DNA of 64,000 nt from contig NZ_KE386495.1 of NCBI RefSeq assembly GCF_000427425.1, positions 795,072 to 859,071 on the forward strand, written 5' to 3'. The notes beneath the pieces are model-generated. The model had not been told where the DNA came from and did not search any database. It saw only the letters and a list, made by a program, of their open reading frames with translations. Shown piece by piece: positions 29,134 through 37,622 of this stretch (the stretch's first letter is position 1; the number at the start of each line of letters is the position of its first letter). Source of the stretch: Caldanaerobius polysaccharolyticus DSM 13641. GTDB taxonomy: Bacteria > Bacillota > Thermoanaerobacteria > Thermoanaerobacterales > Caldanaerobiaceae. The position numbers and the translations under genes are program-made.

Positions 29134-30459
29134 ATGGAAACACCAGTATCAGTTGGAAAAAGGTATATTGTAGATATCGTGGATTTATCCAGCGAAGGTT
29201 TAGGCGTAGGCAAAGTAGACGGATTTACTATTTTCGTAAGAGGGGCTTTAATCGGTGAAAAGGTAGAAGCTGTAGTTTTAAATGTTAAAAAAAGTTATGC
29301 TGAAGGCGAAGCTATAAATATTATCGCTAAATCCTATGAAAGAGTTAAACCGATATGTCCTGTGGAAGGTTGTGGCGGTTGTCAGCTTATGCATTTGAAC
29401 TATGGAGGCCAGCTTAGATACAAGGTTAATAAAGTAAAGAATGTATTAAGCCGCATAGGTAAGATAGATGCAAAAGTAAACGACATTATAGGGGCGGAGA
29501 GGCCTTTGTATTATAGGAATAAAGCAGAATTTGCCGTTTCATGGGAAGATGATAGACCCATTGTAGGATTTAGAGCACCTAAAAGCCACGATGTGGTACC
29601 TGTAGATGCTTGTTATATCCAAAACGCCGTTGTTATGGATGCGGTTAAAGCGGTTAAAGAATTTCTCGTTGAATTTTGCAACCATGAGATAAAGAGCGTA
29701 ATAACGAAAATTTCTAGTTTAAACGGGAAAGTCATGATCATATTAGAGACTATCGGTGAAAATTTATCTCATAGCGAGCAGTTGATAAGCATGTTAAAAA
29801 GGGTTGAATGCATTGACGGCGTCGTGCTCAAATGGAAATATAAAAAAGGTAGAGAAAAAACCAGGATTTTATATGGCACGGATAAATTGGTGGATAAAAT
29901 AGGGGATTTGTATTTTTACGTAACTCCTCTTTCTTTTTTTCAGGTGAATCCTGAGCAGACGGTTAAGCTGTATGATAAAGTTATGGAATACGCTGACCTT
30001 TCAGGGAATGAAGTGGTCGTAGATGCCTATTGCGGTATAGGTACCATAGGACTTTATCTGGCCAGAAAAGCAAAAAAAGTATACGGTATTGAAATAGTGG
30101 AAGAGGCTATAGAAGCAGCTAAGAAAAATGCTGACTTAAATGTTATCAACAATGCTAGTTTTATAGCAGGTAAGGCAGAAGAAGAGTTAAAGAGGTTGTA
30201 TAACAAAGGTATAGTAGCTGACGTGGTGGTAGTCGATCCTCCCCGGAAAGGCTGTGATTCTAGGTTATTGGGGACTTTAGCAGATATGAGGCCCAAAAGA
30301 ATTGTTTATGTCTCCTGTGACCCGGGTACATTGGCGAGGGATTTGCGGTTTTTGGCTGATAATGGCTTTAACGTCGTGGAAGTACAGCCTGTGGACATGT
30401 TCCCTCAGACTTATCATGTTGAGACGGTAGCCTTGTTGGCAAATGTAAAAAACAAATAA
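29134..30459 (+). CDS. rlmD: 23S rRNA (uracil-C5)-methyltransferase, RlmD/TrmA family
   Basis: 441 residues from ATG 29134, which follows GGAGG (29123-29127). N-terminal TRAM domain (about 8-60), a [4Fe-4S] Cys cluster in CPVEGCGGCQLMHL, then an SAM-methyltransferase domain with VVDAYCGIGTIGLYLARKAKKVYGIE, VVVDPPRKGCDSRLL and the catalytic Cys in YVSCDPGTLARDLRFL. It transfers a methyl group to a uridine of 23S rRNA. It is a housekeeping-type gene with no functional link to the sugar cluster it follows by 25 bases. Which uridine is modified cannot be told. Confidence 0.93.
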   Translation: METPVSVGKRYIVDIVDLSSEGLGVGKVDGFTIFVRGALIGEKVEAVVLNVKKSYAEGEAINIIAKSYERVKPICPVEGCGGCQLMHLNYGGQLRYKVNKVKNVLSRIGKIDAKVNDIIGAERPLYYRNKAEFAVSWEDDRPIVGFRAPKSHDVVPVDACYIQNAVVMDAVKAVKEFLVEFCNHEIKSVITKISSLNGKVMIILETIGENLSHSEQLISMLKRVECIDGVVLKWKYKKGREKTRILYGTDKLVDKIGDLYFYVTPLSFFQVNPEQTVKLYDKVMEYADLSGNEVVVDAYCGIGTIGLYLARKAKKVYGIEIVEEAIEAAKKNADLNVINNASFIAGKAEEELKRLYNKGIVADVVVVDPPRKGCDSRLLGTLADMRPKRIVYVSCDPGTLARDLRFLADNGFNVVEVQPVDMFPQTYHVETVALLANVKNK

Positions 30460-30479
30460 GGGCTGAAAAACCGCATGAG

Positions 30480-30527
30480 AACAGGAGTGCCGGCAGGCAG
30501 TTAAAGTGCTGGAGAACCCTGTTTTTT
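30480..30527 (+). terminator. Likely terminator after the rRNA methyltransferase gene
   Basis: AACAGG (30480-30485) pairs with CCTGTT (30518-30523) and an inner stem CCGGCA/TGCTGG stacks within it, with a T run at 30522-30527. Confidence 0.6.
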
Positions 30528-30585
30528 GTCTGTGAAATGTTTCGAGGAAACATGTTTATCACAATCCAAAAAGAACAGCGTTCGA

Positions 30586-30705
30586 AATATTAGGTGTTTT
30601 GAAGGCTTCTTTAAAGAAATGGAAATGCCAACCCGGTTAAGTGAAATTAAAGTAAGAGAAGTTGTATTAGATGAGCTAGCTGATGTGTCGGAAATCACGA
30701 ACTGA
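30586..30705 (+). pseudogene. C-terminal fragment of an Fe-alcohol dehydrogenase
   Basis: The frame reads FFKEMEMPTRLSEIKVREVV followed by a stop at 30703. It resembles the C-terminal helix region of butanol-dehydrogenase-type Fe-alcohol dehydrogenases (typically FF..IG.PT.LSEL). No upstream part is present, so this is a deletion relic. The rest of 30460-31015 holds no supported gene. Confidence 0.6.
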
Positions 30706-30976
30706 AACTACCGGGTTTTTCGTTAAAAGCTGTTACCGATTAGCCACGTACTTTGTGTTGATAATGATAGGGATGGATTATGATTGGCCTTTTTCCAAAA
30801 AATCATCAGGTTAACATTTATATCATCTCGATCGTATTCAAACTTTACAGCATGCACATTTTTCGTAATACCTCTTAACAACAATGTTGACAAAAGGGAG
30901 ACTCCTTTCCCGGATGCTCTTTCAATAGCACGTCCTGTACACCGCATGTGAAGGAGAACGCTGGAAAAGAAGCTAA

Positions 30977-31006
30977 AAAAGAACGCCTTAATCACGACGT
31001 TCTTTT
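30977..31006 (-). terminator. Terminator of the toxin-antitoxin operon
   Basis: AAAAGAACG (30977-30985) pairs with CGTTCTTTT (30998-31006). Read on the minus strand the stem is followed by a T run, just past the PIN-domain gene stop at 31016. The plus-strand flank is also T-rich, so it may act both ways. Confidence 0.7.
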
Positions 31007-31015
31007 CATAAGGAA

Positions 31016-31438
31016 TTATTCCGCTATGCCAAACTGCGCAAGAAAATCTTTCGGGTCAATTGCGGGGACCGGAGAATTACTAAAATCCTTTGTATTGCGG
31101 GTAATGATATAATCGGCTTTGACTCTTTTAGCGATTGCCCCGACAAGAGCGTCTTCAAAGTCTGTCACCTTGCTTGATAATGCGTTCATAACGTCAGATG
31201 CAAGCACGTCGGCAATATCCATCAGCTTCATCAACTGGACGATGGCCTCCTTTGACTTTTCGGCATCCTTGTTTGCGCGGTGTAGGATGTAATAGATATC
31301 GGTTATGGCGTTGGCGGTAATTAAAGTTTCGACTTTATCGAGCGAGGACAGCTTCAGTACATTATAGGACGCATCAAAAAAGTCGGTGCGGTGCAATAAA
31401 ACATCGAGCACGATATTTGTATCAATCAGTATTCTCAT
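31016..31438 (-). CDS. PIN-domain ribonuclease toxin (VapC-like)
   Basis: 140 residues of PIN domain: first acidic residue in MRILIDTNIVLDVLL (Asp6), a central Glu/Asp region and FEDALVGAIAKRVKADYIITRNTKDF with the conserved C-terminal Asp. Such proteins are Mg-dependent RNases that cleave tRNA or mRNA and are neutralised by a cognate antitoxin. Its start overlaps the antitoxin stop by 4 bases, the typical antitoxin-first arrangement. The pair lies amid gene fragments and an IS remnant, consistent with a mobile addiction module. Confidence 0.88.
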   Translation of the reverse strand: MRILIDTNIVLDVLLHRTDFFDASYNVLKLSSLDKVETLITANAITDIYYILHRANKDAEKSKEAIVQLMKLMDIADVLASDVMNALSSKVTDFEDALVGAIAKRVKADYIITRNTKDFSNSPVPAIDPKDFLAQFGIAE

Positions 31439-31653
31439 TGCCTTGATAGCCTATCCCTTCTGGCGTCATCAAGCGTATAACCGTCGTCTTGAACGATGCC
31501 AACAAGGCTGTTAAGGATATCAAGCTTATTTTCGCGCAGGCTTGTCAGCTTTACAATCGGTTTGTTGTTTTTTGTGATGATGATATCTTGCGTTTCGGCA
31601 AGCTTAAGGTATTTTCCAATATTTGTTTTTAGCTCTGTAGCAGTAATAATCAT
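31435..31653 (-). CDS. Antitoxin, Phd/YefM family
   Basis: 72 residues: MIITATELKTNIGKYLKLAETQDIIITKNNKPIVKLTSL is the Phd/YefM DNA-binding fold, and the rest is a short C-terminal toxin-binding tail (DDARRDRLSRQ). It probably represses its own promoter and blocks the PIN toxin encoded next. A ribosome site (AAAGGAGTC in minus sense) precedes the ATG. A good promoter lies at 31697-31725. Confidence 0.88.
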   Translation of the reverse strand: MIITATELKTNIGKYLKLAETQDIIITKNNKPIVKLTSLRENKLDILNSLVGIVQDDGYTLDDARRDRLSRQ

Positions 31654-31696
31654 AGCAAAAGACTCCTTTCAAATTTAGTATAGCTGATACACTTAT

Positions 31697-31725
31697 AGTA
31701 TATTCATATTGCGCGAATTTGTCAA
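31697..31725 (-). promoter_or_regulatory. Promoter of the toxin-antitoxin operon
   Basis: On the minus strand: TTGACA (31720-31725), 17-base spacer, TATACT (31697-31702), a near-consensus sigma-A promoter. Two TAGTATA direct repeats 20 bp apart (31676 and 31696) overlap the -10 and may be the antitoxin's binding sites. Confidence 0.75.
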
Positions 31726-31906
31726 TAATTATCGTTCGATAACTATAGTACAAAATAAATGAAGCAGTAGGGACGGTAAAATCCTCACACTTTTCTGACT
31801 GTATAACGTGCGTTTAGTATCGCACAAAAAAATCACAGTTTTAAACGGGGTATATCCCCTTTTTATTTTTACAGAAAGCGAGGTGATGTGTATGACAAAG
31901 AAGGCA

Positions 31907-31996
31907 CTACCTCTTGTAGTCTATACCCCATTTAACCATCGAATCCAGTACCGACTTTAAGCTGTAGCCTGTCTCGGTGAGGGTATATTCCCATAA
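31907..31996 (-). pseudogene. C-terminal fragment of an HxlR-family regulator
   Basis: The minus strand reads EYTLTETGYSLKSVLDSMVKW followed by GIDYKR and stop, the typical HxlR C-terminus (usually VEYSLTEKGRSL..VL..M..WG). Nothing of the helix-turn-helix remains in frame upstream, so it is a relic. Confidence 0.6.
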
Positions 31997-32066
31997 AGGC
32001 TCGTTTCAGTGTGGTGTCTGACTGATAATGTATATCATGCTGAAAAAATTTAGGCTACCACATTTG

Positions 32067-32620
32067 TGAACTGCCCCCTGTCAAATAGACAGTGGAAATA
32101 ATTAAAATTCTATGTAAGGCACCAATTAAAAAATGGCTGGTGTTTTCTTTATGCCGCAATACCGGAAAGATAGTTACGATACTCCATCGGCGTTATGTAT
32201 TTTAAGCGTTTCTGGTATCTTCTCGTATTGTAGTAATCTATATATTCCTCAATGGCACATTTCAAACTCGTTTTGAAGTTCATTTTGGCTCTTTCCCCTA
32301 TGTCTCCATTTGTAGTAGGCAGATCTGCTGATTCCTGTGATTTTACATAGAGCTGAAACAGGGTAGTGCTTTTGTTCTGAAAGCCTCTGTAAATTCGTTC
32401 TCAGGTTTGCGTTTACCTCAAATGTGGTACTACGCCCTTTGGTCATAATTTGCTTTCCTCCTGCTCTCGAAGATTTTAGCTTCTCATGACCATTATACTT
32501 CAAAATCCAATTTGATAGTTGGGAGTAATCAATCCTGATTCTCCCATTGATTGAAATTTAGAAATCCATTGTTGCACTGAAGTAACTTTGGATTTTCGTC
32601 TCATAAAAAATATGCTCCTT
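32067..32620 (-). mobile_element. IS3-family insertion sequence remnant
   Basis: Minus strand. An orfA-like start (MRRKSKVTSVQQWISKF, about 32605 downward) ends early. An orfB piece at 32249-32503 has LSEQKHYPVSALCKITGISRSAYYKWRHRG, which then runs directly into the C-terminal transposase region IDYYNTRRYQKRLKYITPMEYRNYL ending near 32150. The DDE core between them is deleted, so the element is dead. The left end has CTGCCCCCTGTC; I could not find a matching inverted repeat at the other end. It interrupts the FAD-oxidoreductase remnant. Confidence 0.75.
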
Positions 32621-33055
32621 CTCGTGTCAAACAGTTTTAGATGTAAAATGTCCCACATATGGAATACCATCTAATATCATGCAATCTTCAGTAGACCATC
32701 GATAAAGGGATATCTTCCAGTGTAAAGGTTTTATCTGCAAAATCAATCAACGCCTCATAGTGGTTGACGGTATCTATTCCTTGCACACTCAATATTGTTT
32801 TCTTTTACTATTTCTCCAATTATTTCAATGGCGGACTCGTTTGCATCTGCATATTGTGTCTGCCTCGATTACTACTGTTTTTAGGTCTTCCTTAGCAAGC
32901 AAATAGGCAAATAAAATTCCAGTGATGCCACCCCTAATAATGGCTATATCACTCTTTAAATTCTCATTTGGCACCAGATAGTTTGTTTTGGGTGTAGATG
33001 CCATCCAATAGGATTGAGGTGGTTTTCTAAAAATCTTCAGTTTGTCTGTGTTCAT
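32621..33055 (-). pseudogene. Broken FAD-dependent oxidoreductase (DadA/YhfW-like)
   Basis: The minus-strand start MNTDKLKIFRKPPQSYWMAS leads to the FAD-binding Rossmann motif, here IAIIRGGITGILFAYLLAKE (normally GxGxxG, with Gly replaced by Arg). After a frameshift, distant pieces YEALIDFADKTFTLEDIP and RWSTEDCMILDGIPYVGH follow, with the middle of the protein missing. The right pieces match FAD/Rieske-type oxidoreductases such as YhfW. The gene is cut by the IS3 remnant on its 3' side. Confidence 0.65.
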
Positions 33056-33205
33056 GTAATACCTCCATAACGTAACAAAAATTAATTTATTTATCTTTTG
33101 CAGCTGTAAATGTAATATGTGCTCTTAATGTCAGTATACACGGCTATCTTTCCGAAAATAATATATAAAGAGGTTTTAGAGAATTAAATTAAAGGAGTTA
33201 AGAGC

Positions 33206-34201
33206 TTGTATCCCAGTAAAGTTTTCTATGAACCTGCCATTCTGAGCTATGAGCTCGGGAGACAGCTGAAAGAAAAATTTAAAGGTGTACCATGGATACC
33301 GATTAAAAGCCACAACGATATTGAGCAGTTGCGCAATAATCCCAACCGGGAATTTGCCAGAATGAAGCGGTATCTTATTATCGGTGTGCGAAAATCCTTG
33401 AAATACACACCCAATCATAAGTTTTCAGATTTCCTGGTGCCGTACACTTCCTCCGGCTGCAGTGCTATGTGCCTTTATTGCTATTTGGTGTGCAGCTACA
33501 ACAAATGTTCCTATCTCAGACTATTTGTTAATCGCGAAGAAATGATGGATAAGCTGATAAAAACCGCAAACAGTTCGGAAAAAGATATGGTTTTTGAGAT
33601 CGGCAGCAACAGCGATATGGTCCTGGAAAATACAATTACGGGGAATCTGGAATGGACGATTGAAAATTTCAGCAAAAGCGAAAAAGGTTTTCTTACGTTT
33701 CCTACGAAGTTTGATATGGTGCAGCCTCTCCTTCAGTTGAACCACAGAGGGAAAATTATCGTGCGAATGAGCGTGAACCCAGAGGAGATCATCCGGAAAG
33801 TGGAGATTGGGACGGCTTCACTAAAAGACAGAATTCGTGCGCTCAACCGGATGTGCGATGCAGGATACAGAGTAGGGATGTTGATCGCTCCTGTGATGAT
33901 GGTGGACAACTGGAAGGAACTTTACGGGCGGTTAATAGACCAGTTGTCTGATGAGCTTTCCGAAAAGGTAAAAGATCAATTATTTATCGAAATTATTTTT
34001 ATGACTTACAGCTATGTGCACCGGGCAATTAATCGGGATGCGTTTCCTAATGCCTTAGAGTTGTTTGATAAATCTCTTATGACAGGGCGAGGGCGAGGGA
34101 AATACTGCTACCGAAAAGATGTTCGAGCTATGGGCGAGCAATTCTTAAGAGAACAGCTTTCACAAAAATTAAACGGGGTCCCAATTATATATGTGGTTTA
34201 A
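33206..34201 (+). CDS. splB: Spore photoproduct lyase-like radical SAM protein
   Basis: 331 residues, close to the ~340 of SplB. The radical-SAM cluster motif is CSAMCLYCYL (about 85-94), with the Tyr-Cys-Tyr-Leu of spore photoproduct lyases. VFYEPAILSYELGRQL, IGVRKSLKYTP, FVNREEMMDKL and LTFPTKFDMVQPLL also match the family. It would repair UV spore photoproduct in DNA during germination. The position of the hydrogen-donating Cys (Cys141 in B. subtilis, in SCTSD) reads GSNSD here, i.e. Ser. TTG start, preceded by AAAGGAG. It is monocistronic, following a region of gene debris. Confidence 0.85.
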   Translation: MYPSKVFYEPAILSYELGRQLKEKFKGVPWIPIKSHNDIEQLRNNPNREFARMKRYLIIGVRKSLKYTPNHKFSDFLVPYTSSGCSAMCLYCYLVCSYNKCSYLRLFVNREEMMDKLIKTANSSEKDMVFEIGSNSDMVLENTITGNLEWTIENFSKSEKGFLTFPTKFDMVQPLLQLNHRGKIIVRMSVNPEEIIRKVEIGTASLKDRIRALNRMCDAGYRVGMLIAPVMMVDNWKELYGRLIDQLSDELSEKVKDQLFIEIIFMTYSYVHRAINRDAFPNALELFDKSLMTGRGRGKYCYRKDVRAMGEQFLREQLSQKLNGVPIIYVV

Positions 34202-34700
34202 GAGATGGTGTCTAAAAGAAGGCGAAACTGTCTTTTCTTTACTGGGATTTTTATTTGCCATCGAGTTCTTGTTGGAGTTAAAGCATCTTTATTGGCTGGC
34301 TTTTTTGTTTATTATTAGAAAAAACATATTTCGGCATTGGAAAAGGTGTACCGCTTGCGCGCAGATGGGATGATAGAAGACCGCGTACTTAACGAAGAGT
34401 TGAAAGTAAACGTGCAAAAGGTTGTTGGTTTATTAAAGGATAGCAGATAAGGAAGGAAAATATTAAAATACAAGGCGTTGTTGTAACAAGTACTGCAGAA
34501 AGACCAGTTTTGACAATCAGAAAATAGTGCTGGCGTATATGGAGACTAACCGTATGACGGCATTAATAGCCAGGAATAGAGCCTGGCTCTTTTTTTGTAT
34601 AATTTACCTTAAAGTAGGATGTCCGCTTTATAAATTCTTTATAATTGCCTGTTAAATTATATAGCGCAAGATAAATAATTAAATGAAGGGATGATTTAAG
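34202..34700. other. Region with decayed coding fragments and a terminator
   Basis: A 35-codon frame from ATG 34204 (MVSKRRRNCLFF..) stops at a TAG and would continue in frame as ISALEKVYRLRADGMIEDRV to 34449, suggesting a broken small membrane-associated protein I do not recognise. A second fragment reads IQGVVVTSTAERPVLTIRK and stops near 34527. A terminator follows at 34568. No intact gene is supported. Confidence 0.5.
34568..34597 (+). terminator. Rho-independent terminator
   Basis: AGCCAGG (34568-34574) pairs with CCTGGCT (34582-34588) followed by CTTTTTTT. It isolates the lantibiotic-type ABC operon from upstream transcription. Confidence 0.85.
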
Positions 34701-35405
34701 ATGGTAAAAGTAGAGTATATACTTGAAACTAAAAACCTAAAAAAATTCTACGGAAAGCAGCTTGCGGTAAATGATGTTTCACTCAAAGTACCAAAAGGTT
34801 CAATATATGGTTTACTCGGGCCAAATGGAGCTGGGAAATCCACAATTTTGAAGATGCTTACAGGACTTTTGCGTCCATCCAGCGGAGAAATTATTGTTTT
34901 TGGTGAACCATGGCAGCGAAATCACCTGGAGCGCATTGGGGCGTTAATAGAATCACCTGCCCTATATGGCAACCTGACAGCATTTGAGAACCTTCTGGTT
35001 CACGCAAAATTGATGGCACTTCCGAAAGAAAGGATTTACCAAGTGCTAGAAACGGTAGGTTTGAAAGATACAGGTAAAAAGCTGGTAGCGCAGTTTTCCA
35101 TGGGGATGAAGCAAAGGCTTGGCATTGCAATTGCACTTTTCGGATGTCCTGAATTATTGATACTAGATGAACCTACCAATGGACTTGATCCTATAGGCAT
35201 TCAGGAATTGAGAGAATTAATCCGTTCATTTCCCAAAAGTGGGATTACGGTAATTCTTTCAAGCCATATGTTGTCGGAGGTTTCTCAGCTTGTTGACTAT
35301 ATTGGTATCATAAGCGATGGTGAACTTAAATACCAGGGTAAAATAAGTCATGATGAAGACCTTGAAGGATTATTCATGAATGTTGTAAGGGGGGTTAAAA
35401 AGTGA
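34701..35405 (+). CDS. Lantibiotic-protection ABC transporter ATPase (MutF/SpaF/CprA-like)
   Basis: 234 residues. Walker A GPNGAGKST (about 41-49), signature FSMGMKQRLGIAIAL, Walker B LLILDEPTNGLDP and switch His in SSHMLSE, as in the BcrA/SpaF class. With the two membrane proteins that follow it forms an exporter that removes cationic antimicrobial peptides such as lantibiotics from the membrane. The next gene overlaps by 4 bases. No lantibiotic precursor or LanBCM gene is visible, so this is a resistance or sensing module comparable to CprABC-CprRK of Clostridioides. Confidence 0.9.
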   Translation: MVKVEYILETKNLKKFYGKQLAVNDVSLKVPKGSIYGLLGPNGAGKSTILKMLTGLLRPSSGEIIVFGEPWQRNHLERIGALIESPALYGNLTAFENLLVHAKLMALPKERIYQVLETVGLKDTGKKLVAQFSMGMKQRLGIAIALFGCPELLILDEPTNGLDPIGIQELRELIRSFPKSGITVILSSHMLSEVSQLVDYIGIISDGELKYQGKISHDEDLEGLFMNVVRGVKK

Positions 35406-36160
35406 TTAATATAATAAACTCGGAAAGCATTAAATACAAGAGAACATTTATAAGACGCCTTACATTGCTTGCGCCATTGTTTTTTATAATAATGGCGCTG
35501 TTACAGAAATTTTTCATACCTGCTGATTATCTAAGGCCATGGCAACTTCTTCTGGATCAGGTATACAATTGGTGGCCGGTAATATTCGTTCCGATGGGTA
35601 TAGCTTTGCTTGCTACATTAGTGGCATTGCAAGAAAAAAAGGCGGGGAATTACCTCAATTTAGAGATTCACAATATTTCACCGTCGATCTTGTGGACAGG
35701 TAAAATTGTATTAATGGCATATCACGCATTGCTTGCGACATTGGTCCTTATTGCTGCTATAATAGTATCGGGACTTATTACGGCTGGAGGACAAATCCCG
35801 TGGATAAAGATCCTTTCAGGCGGTTTTACGATATGGCTCACATCCCTTGCCGTAATACCGCTCCAGTTATGGATAGCAACGTGGAAGGGCACGTTTTTCA
35901 GCATGGCTATGGGCTTTATCGGACTTATTGTTGGCGTTATAGCGGCACCGAAGTCTTACTGGATGTACATTCCATGGAGTTGGCCCACAAGGCTCATGGT
36001 TCCTATAATAGGTGTACACCCTAATGGAATACCGTTAAAGGCATCGGATCCCCTTCGGGACCCTTCAGTAGTACCAATAGGGATAGCTCTGGCGATCGCT
36101 GCTCTAATTATCTTTACCATAATTACTGCTGTGTGGTTTAATAGAAGAGAGGTAAGATGA
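35402..36160 (+). CDS. Lantibiotic-protection ABC transporter permease (MutE/SpaE-like)
   Basis: 252 residues, six predicted membrane helices, starting INSESIKYKRTFIRRLTLLAPLFF. The motif YKRT..R near residue 12, and YIPWSWPTRLMVPIIGVHPNGIP near 185, are typical of the MutE/EpiE family. It pairs with the similar-sized MutG-like protein that follows (4-base overlap) and the ATPase before it. Confidence 0.87.
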   Translation: MINIINSESIKYKRTFIRRLTLLAPLFFIIMALLQKFFIPADYLRPWQLLLDQVYNWWPVIFVPMGIALLATLVALQEKKAGNYLNLEIHNISPSILWTGKIVLMAYHALLATLVLIAAIIVSGLITAGGQIPWIKILSGGFTIWLTSLAVIPLQLWIATWKGTFFSMAMGFIGLIVGVIAAPKSYWMYIPWSWPTRLMVPIIGVHPNGIPLKASDPLRDPSVVPIGIALAIAALIIFTIITAVWFNRREVR

Positions 36161-36915
36161 TGAAGATACTAATATCAGAGTGGATTAAGATAAAACGCAC
36201 CCCTATACGTTGGCTTACATTTTTGACGCCTGTTATTTTTGCGGCCTTTATCATTTGGTATTTTTCATTAAGGGCAATAACTGTAGATACACAAATTTCA
36301 ATATTTCAGGCGTTTTTTGAAACGTGGACCACACTGGTGATTCCTTTGGGCGCTGGTTTAATACCGGGATTTATGGTACATCAGGAGGAACTCGCCGGCA
36401 GCTTCAACGGCTTTCTCGTAAGCAGATTACCACGGCGGGATTTGTACTTTGGAAAACTTACGATGCTTATTTTGCTGGTATTAACTGATACTTTGCTAGC
36501 GACGTTGGCGCTTGTTATAGGGTTAAATTTTATATTAGATATATTTATATCTTGGCCTGTTTTTATGGGGGCGGCTATAATGGCTATGATAGGAACTCTT
36601 CCGCTATTGGCATTTCATATATGGATAAGTTTTGCATGGGGGATTGGTGTATCAATCGGCATTGGCGGCGGAGGCATTCTCATAGCTGCTTTGACGGCAA
36701 CGAGTCTTGGTGATAAGATCTGGCAATTCGTGCCGTGGGCATGGCCGGTGCGTTTAGCAAGCTTAGTAGGCGCATATTTACTCAAAAACATACCCTCAGG
36801 CTTTATCATAGGTCAAGCTGTAAAGGGACTTATTCCAGCTGTAATACTTTTTGTAGTCATGGTGATAGGTGGTTTAATTTGGTTTGAAAGGTGGGAAGGC
36901 AGTTGGCATGAGTAG
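36157..36915 (+). CDS. Lantibiotic-protection ABC transporter permease (MutG/SpaG-like)
   Basis: 252 residues, about six membrane helices. It starts MKILISEWIKIKRTPIRWLTFLTP, similar in layout to the preceding permease, and has FVPWAWPVRLASLVGAYL near residue 190 (the same PW.WP.RL motif). The two permeases are diverged paralogues that form one exporter with the ATPase. Its end overlaps the response-regulator gene by 8 bases, tying regulation to the transporter. Confidence 0.87.
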   Translation: MMKILISEWIKIKRTPIRWLTFLTPVIFAAFIIWYFSLRAITVDTQISIFQAFFETWTTLVIPLGAGLIPGFMVHQEELAGSFNGFLVSRLPRRDLYFGKLTMLILLVLTDTLLATLALVIGLNFILDIFISWPVFMGAAIMAMIGTLPLLAFHIWISFAWGIGVSIGIGGGGILIAALTATSLGDKIWQFVPWAWPVRLASLVGAYLLKNIPSGFIIGQAVKGLIPAVILFVVMVIGGLIWFERWEGSWHE

Positions 36916-37603
36916 GATTCTTATAATTGATGATGAAGAAGATTTAGTCACTCTCTTAAAGGATTCCCTTGAGAGCAGAGGCCATATTGTGTCTGTGGCA
37001 TACGATGGCGAAAGCGGTGTTAGAAAAGCCCAGGAACAACCGGATCTCATTATTTTAGATGTAATGATGCCTGGCATTAATGGATACGAGGTTTGCAGAA
37101 AAATACGGGATGTGGTCCTTTGCCCCGTAATTTTTTTGAGTGCAAAACAGTCGGAAGCTGACAAGATAAAGGGCCTGGCTTTAGGAGGAGACGATTATAT
37201 AGTAAAACCATTTAGCCTTAAAGAACTGCTTGCAAGAATAGATGCCCATTTAAGGAGGGAAAAGAGGGCTATATTCCTTAATAATTCCAATAAGAGGATA
37301 TTGATTAGCTTTGGTAGGTTGTCGGTTGATTTAAAATCACGGCAGGTTATGATAGATGGCGATGTTGTACCTTTGACAAAGAAAGAATTTGATATCGTAG
37401 AGTTGCTCTCGCTGCATCCTGGACAGGTATTTTCAAAAGAACAGATTTATGAGAAGGTCTGGGGATATGATGCAGAAGGAGATTGTTCAACCGTAACTGA
37501 ACACGTGAAAAATATAAGGGCAAAGCTGGCAGAGTTTGATTCAAATACAGAGTATATATCCACAGTCTGGGGGATTGGCTATCGTTTTAATAAAATTATG
37601 TAA
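36908..37603 (+). CDS. OmpR/PhoB-family response regulator
   Basis: 231 residues. Receiver domain with acidic pocket DDEED, phosphorylation Asp51 in LIILDVMMPG, and Lys in YIVKPF; winged-helix domain (about 130-228) with LTKKEFDIVELLSLHPGQVFSKEQIYEKVWG. The ATG at 36908 gives the right N-terminus. It is encoded between the lantibiotic exporter and its histidine kinase, so it most likely activates this exporter operon in response to peptide stress. Confidence 0.92.
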   Translation: MSRILIIDDEEDLVTLLKDSLESRGHIVSVAYDGESGVRKAQEQPDLIILDVMMPGINGYEVCRKIRDVVLCPVIFLSAKQSEADKIKGLALGGDDYIVKPFSLKELLARIDAHLRREKRAIFLNNSNKRILISFGRLSVDLKSRQVMIDGDVVPLTKKEFDIVELLSLHPGQVFSKEQIYEKVWGYDAEGDCSTVTEHVKNIRAKLAEFDSNTEYISTVWGIGYRFNKIM

Positions 37604-37622
37604 ACATGGCAGGTGTATTTAT

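Larger units (their letters stand above)
31726..33205. other. Gene graveyard between toxin-antitoxin pair and radical SAM gene
   Basis: This 1.5-kb stretch has no intact gene. It holds, in order, an HxlR-regulator tail (31907-31996), an IS3-family remnant (32067-32620) and a broken FAD oxidoreductase (32621-33055), all on the minus strand. A small GGGG/CCCC hairpin followed by T residues lies near 31847-31870. Promoter or leader sequence for the gene at 33206 may occupy the last 150 bases. Confidence 0.7.

Noticed and set aside
30723-30995. 90-codon reverse ORF upstream of the toxin-antitoxin terminator
   Set aside because: No recognisable motif and no ribosome site, and it overlaps the terminator hairpin and lies in degenerate DNA.
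34191-34373. 60-codon ORF after the radical SAM gene
   Set aside because: It lacks a ribosome site. The neighbouring frame (ISALEKVYRLRADGMIEDRV) looks more gene-like but is broken by a stop.
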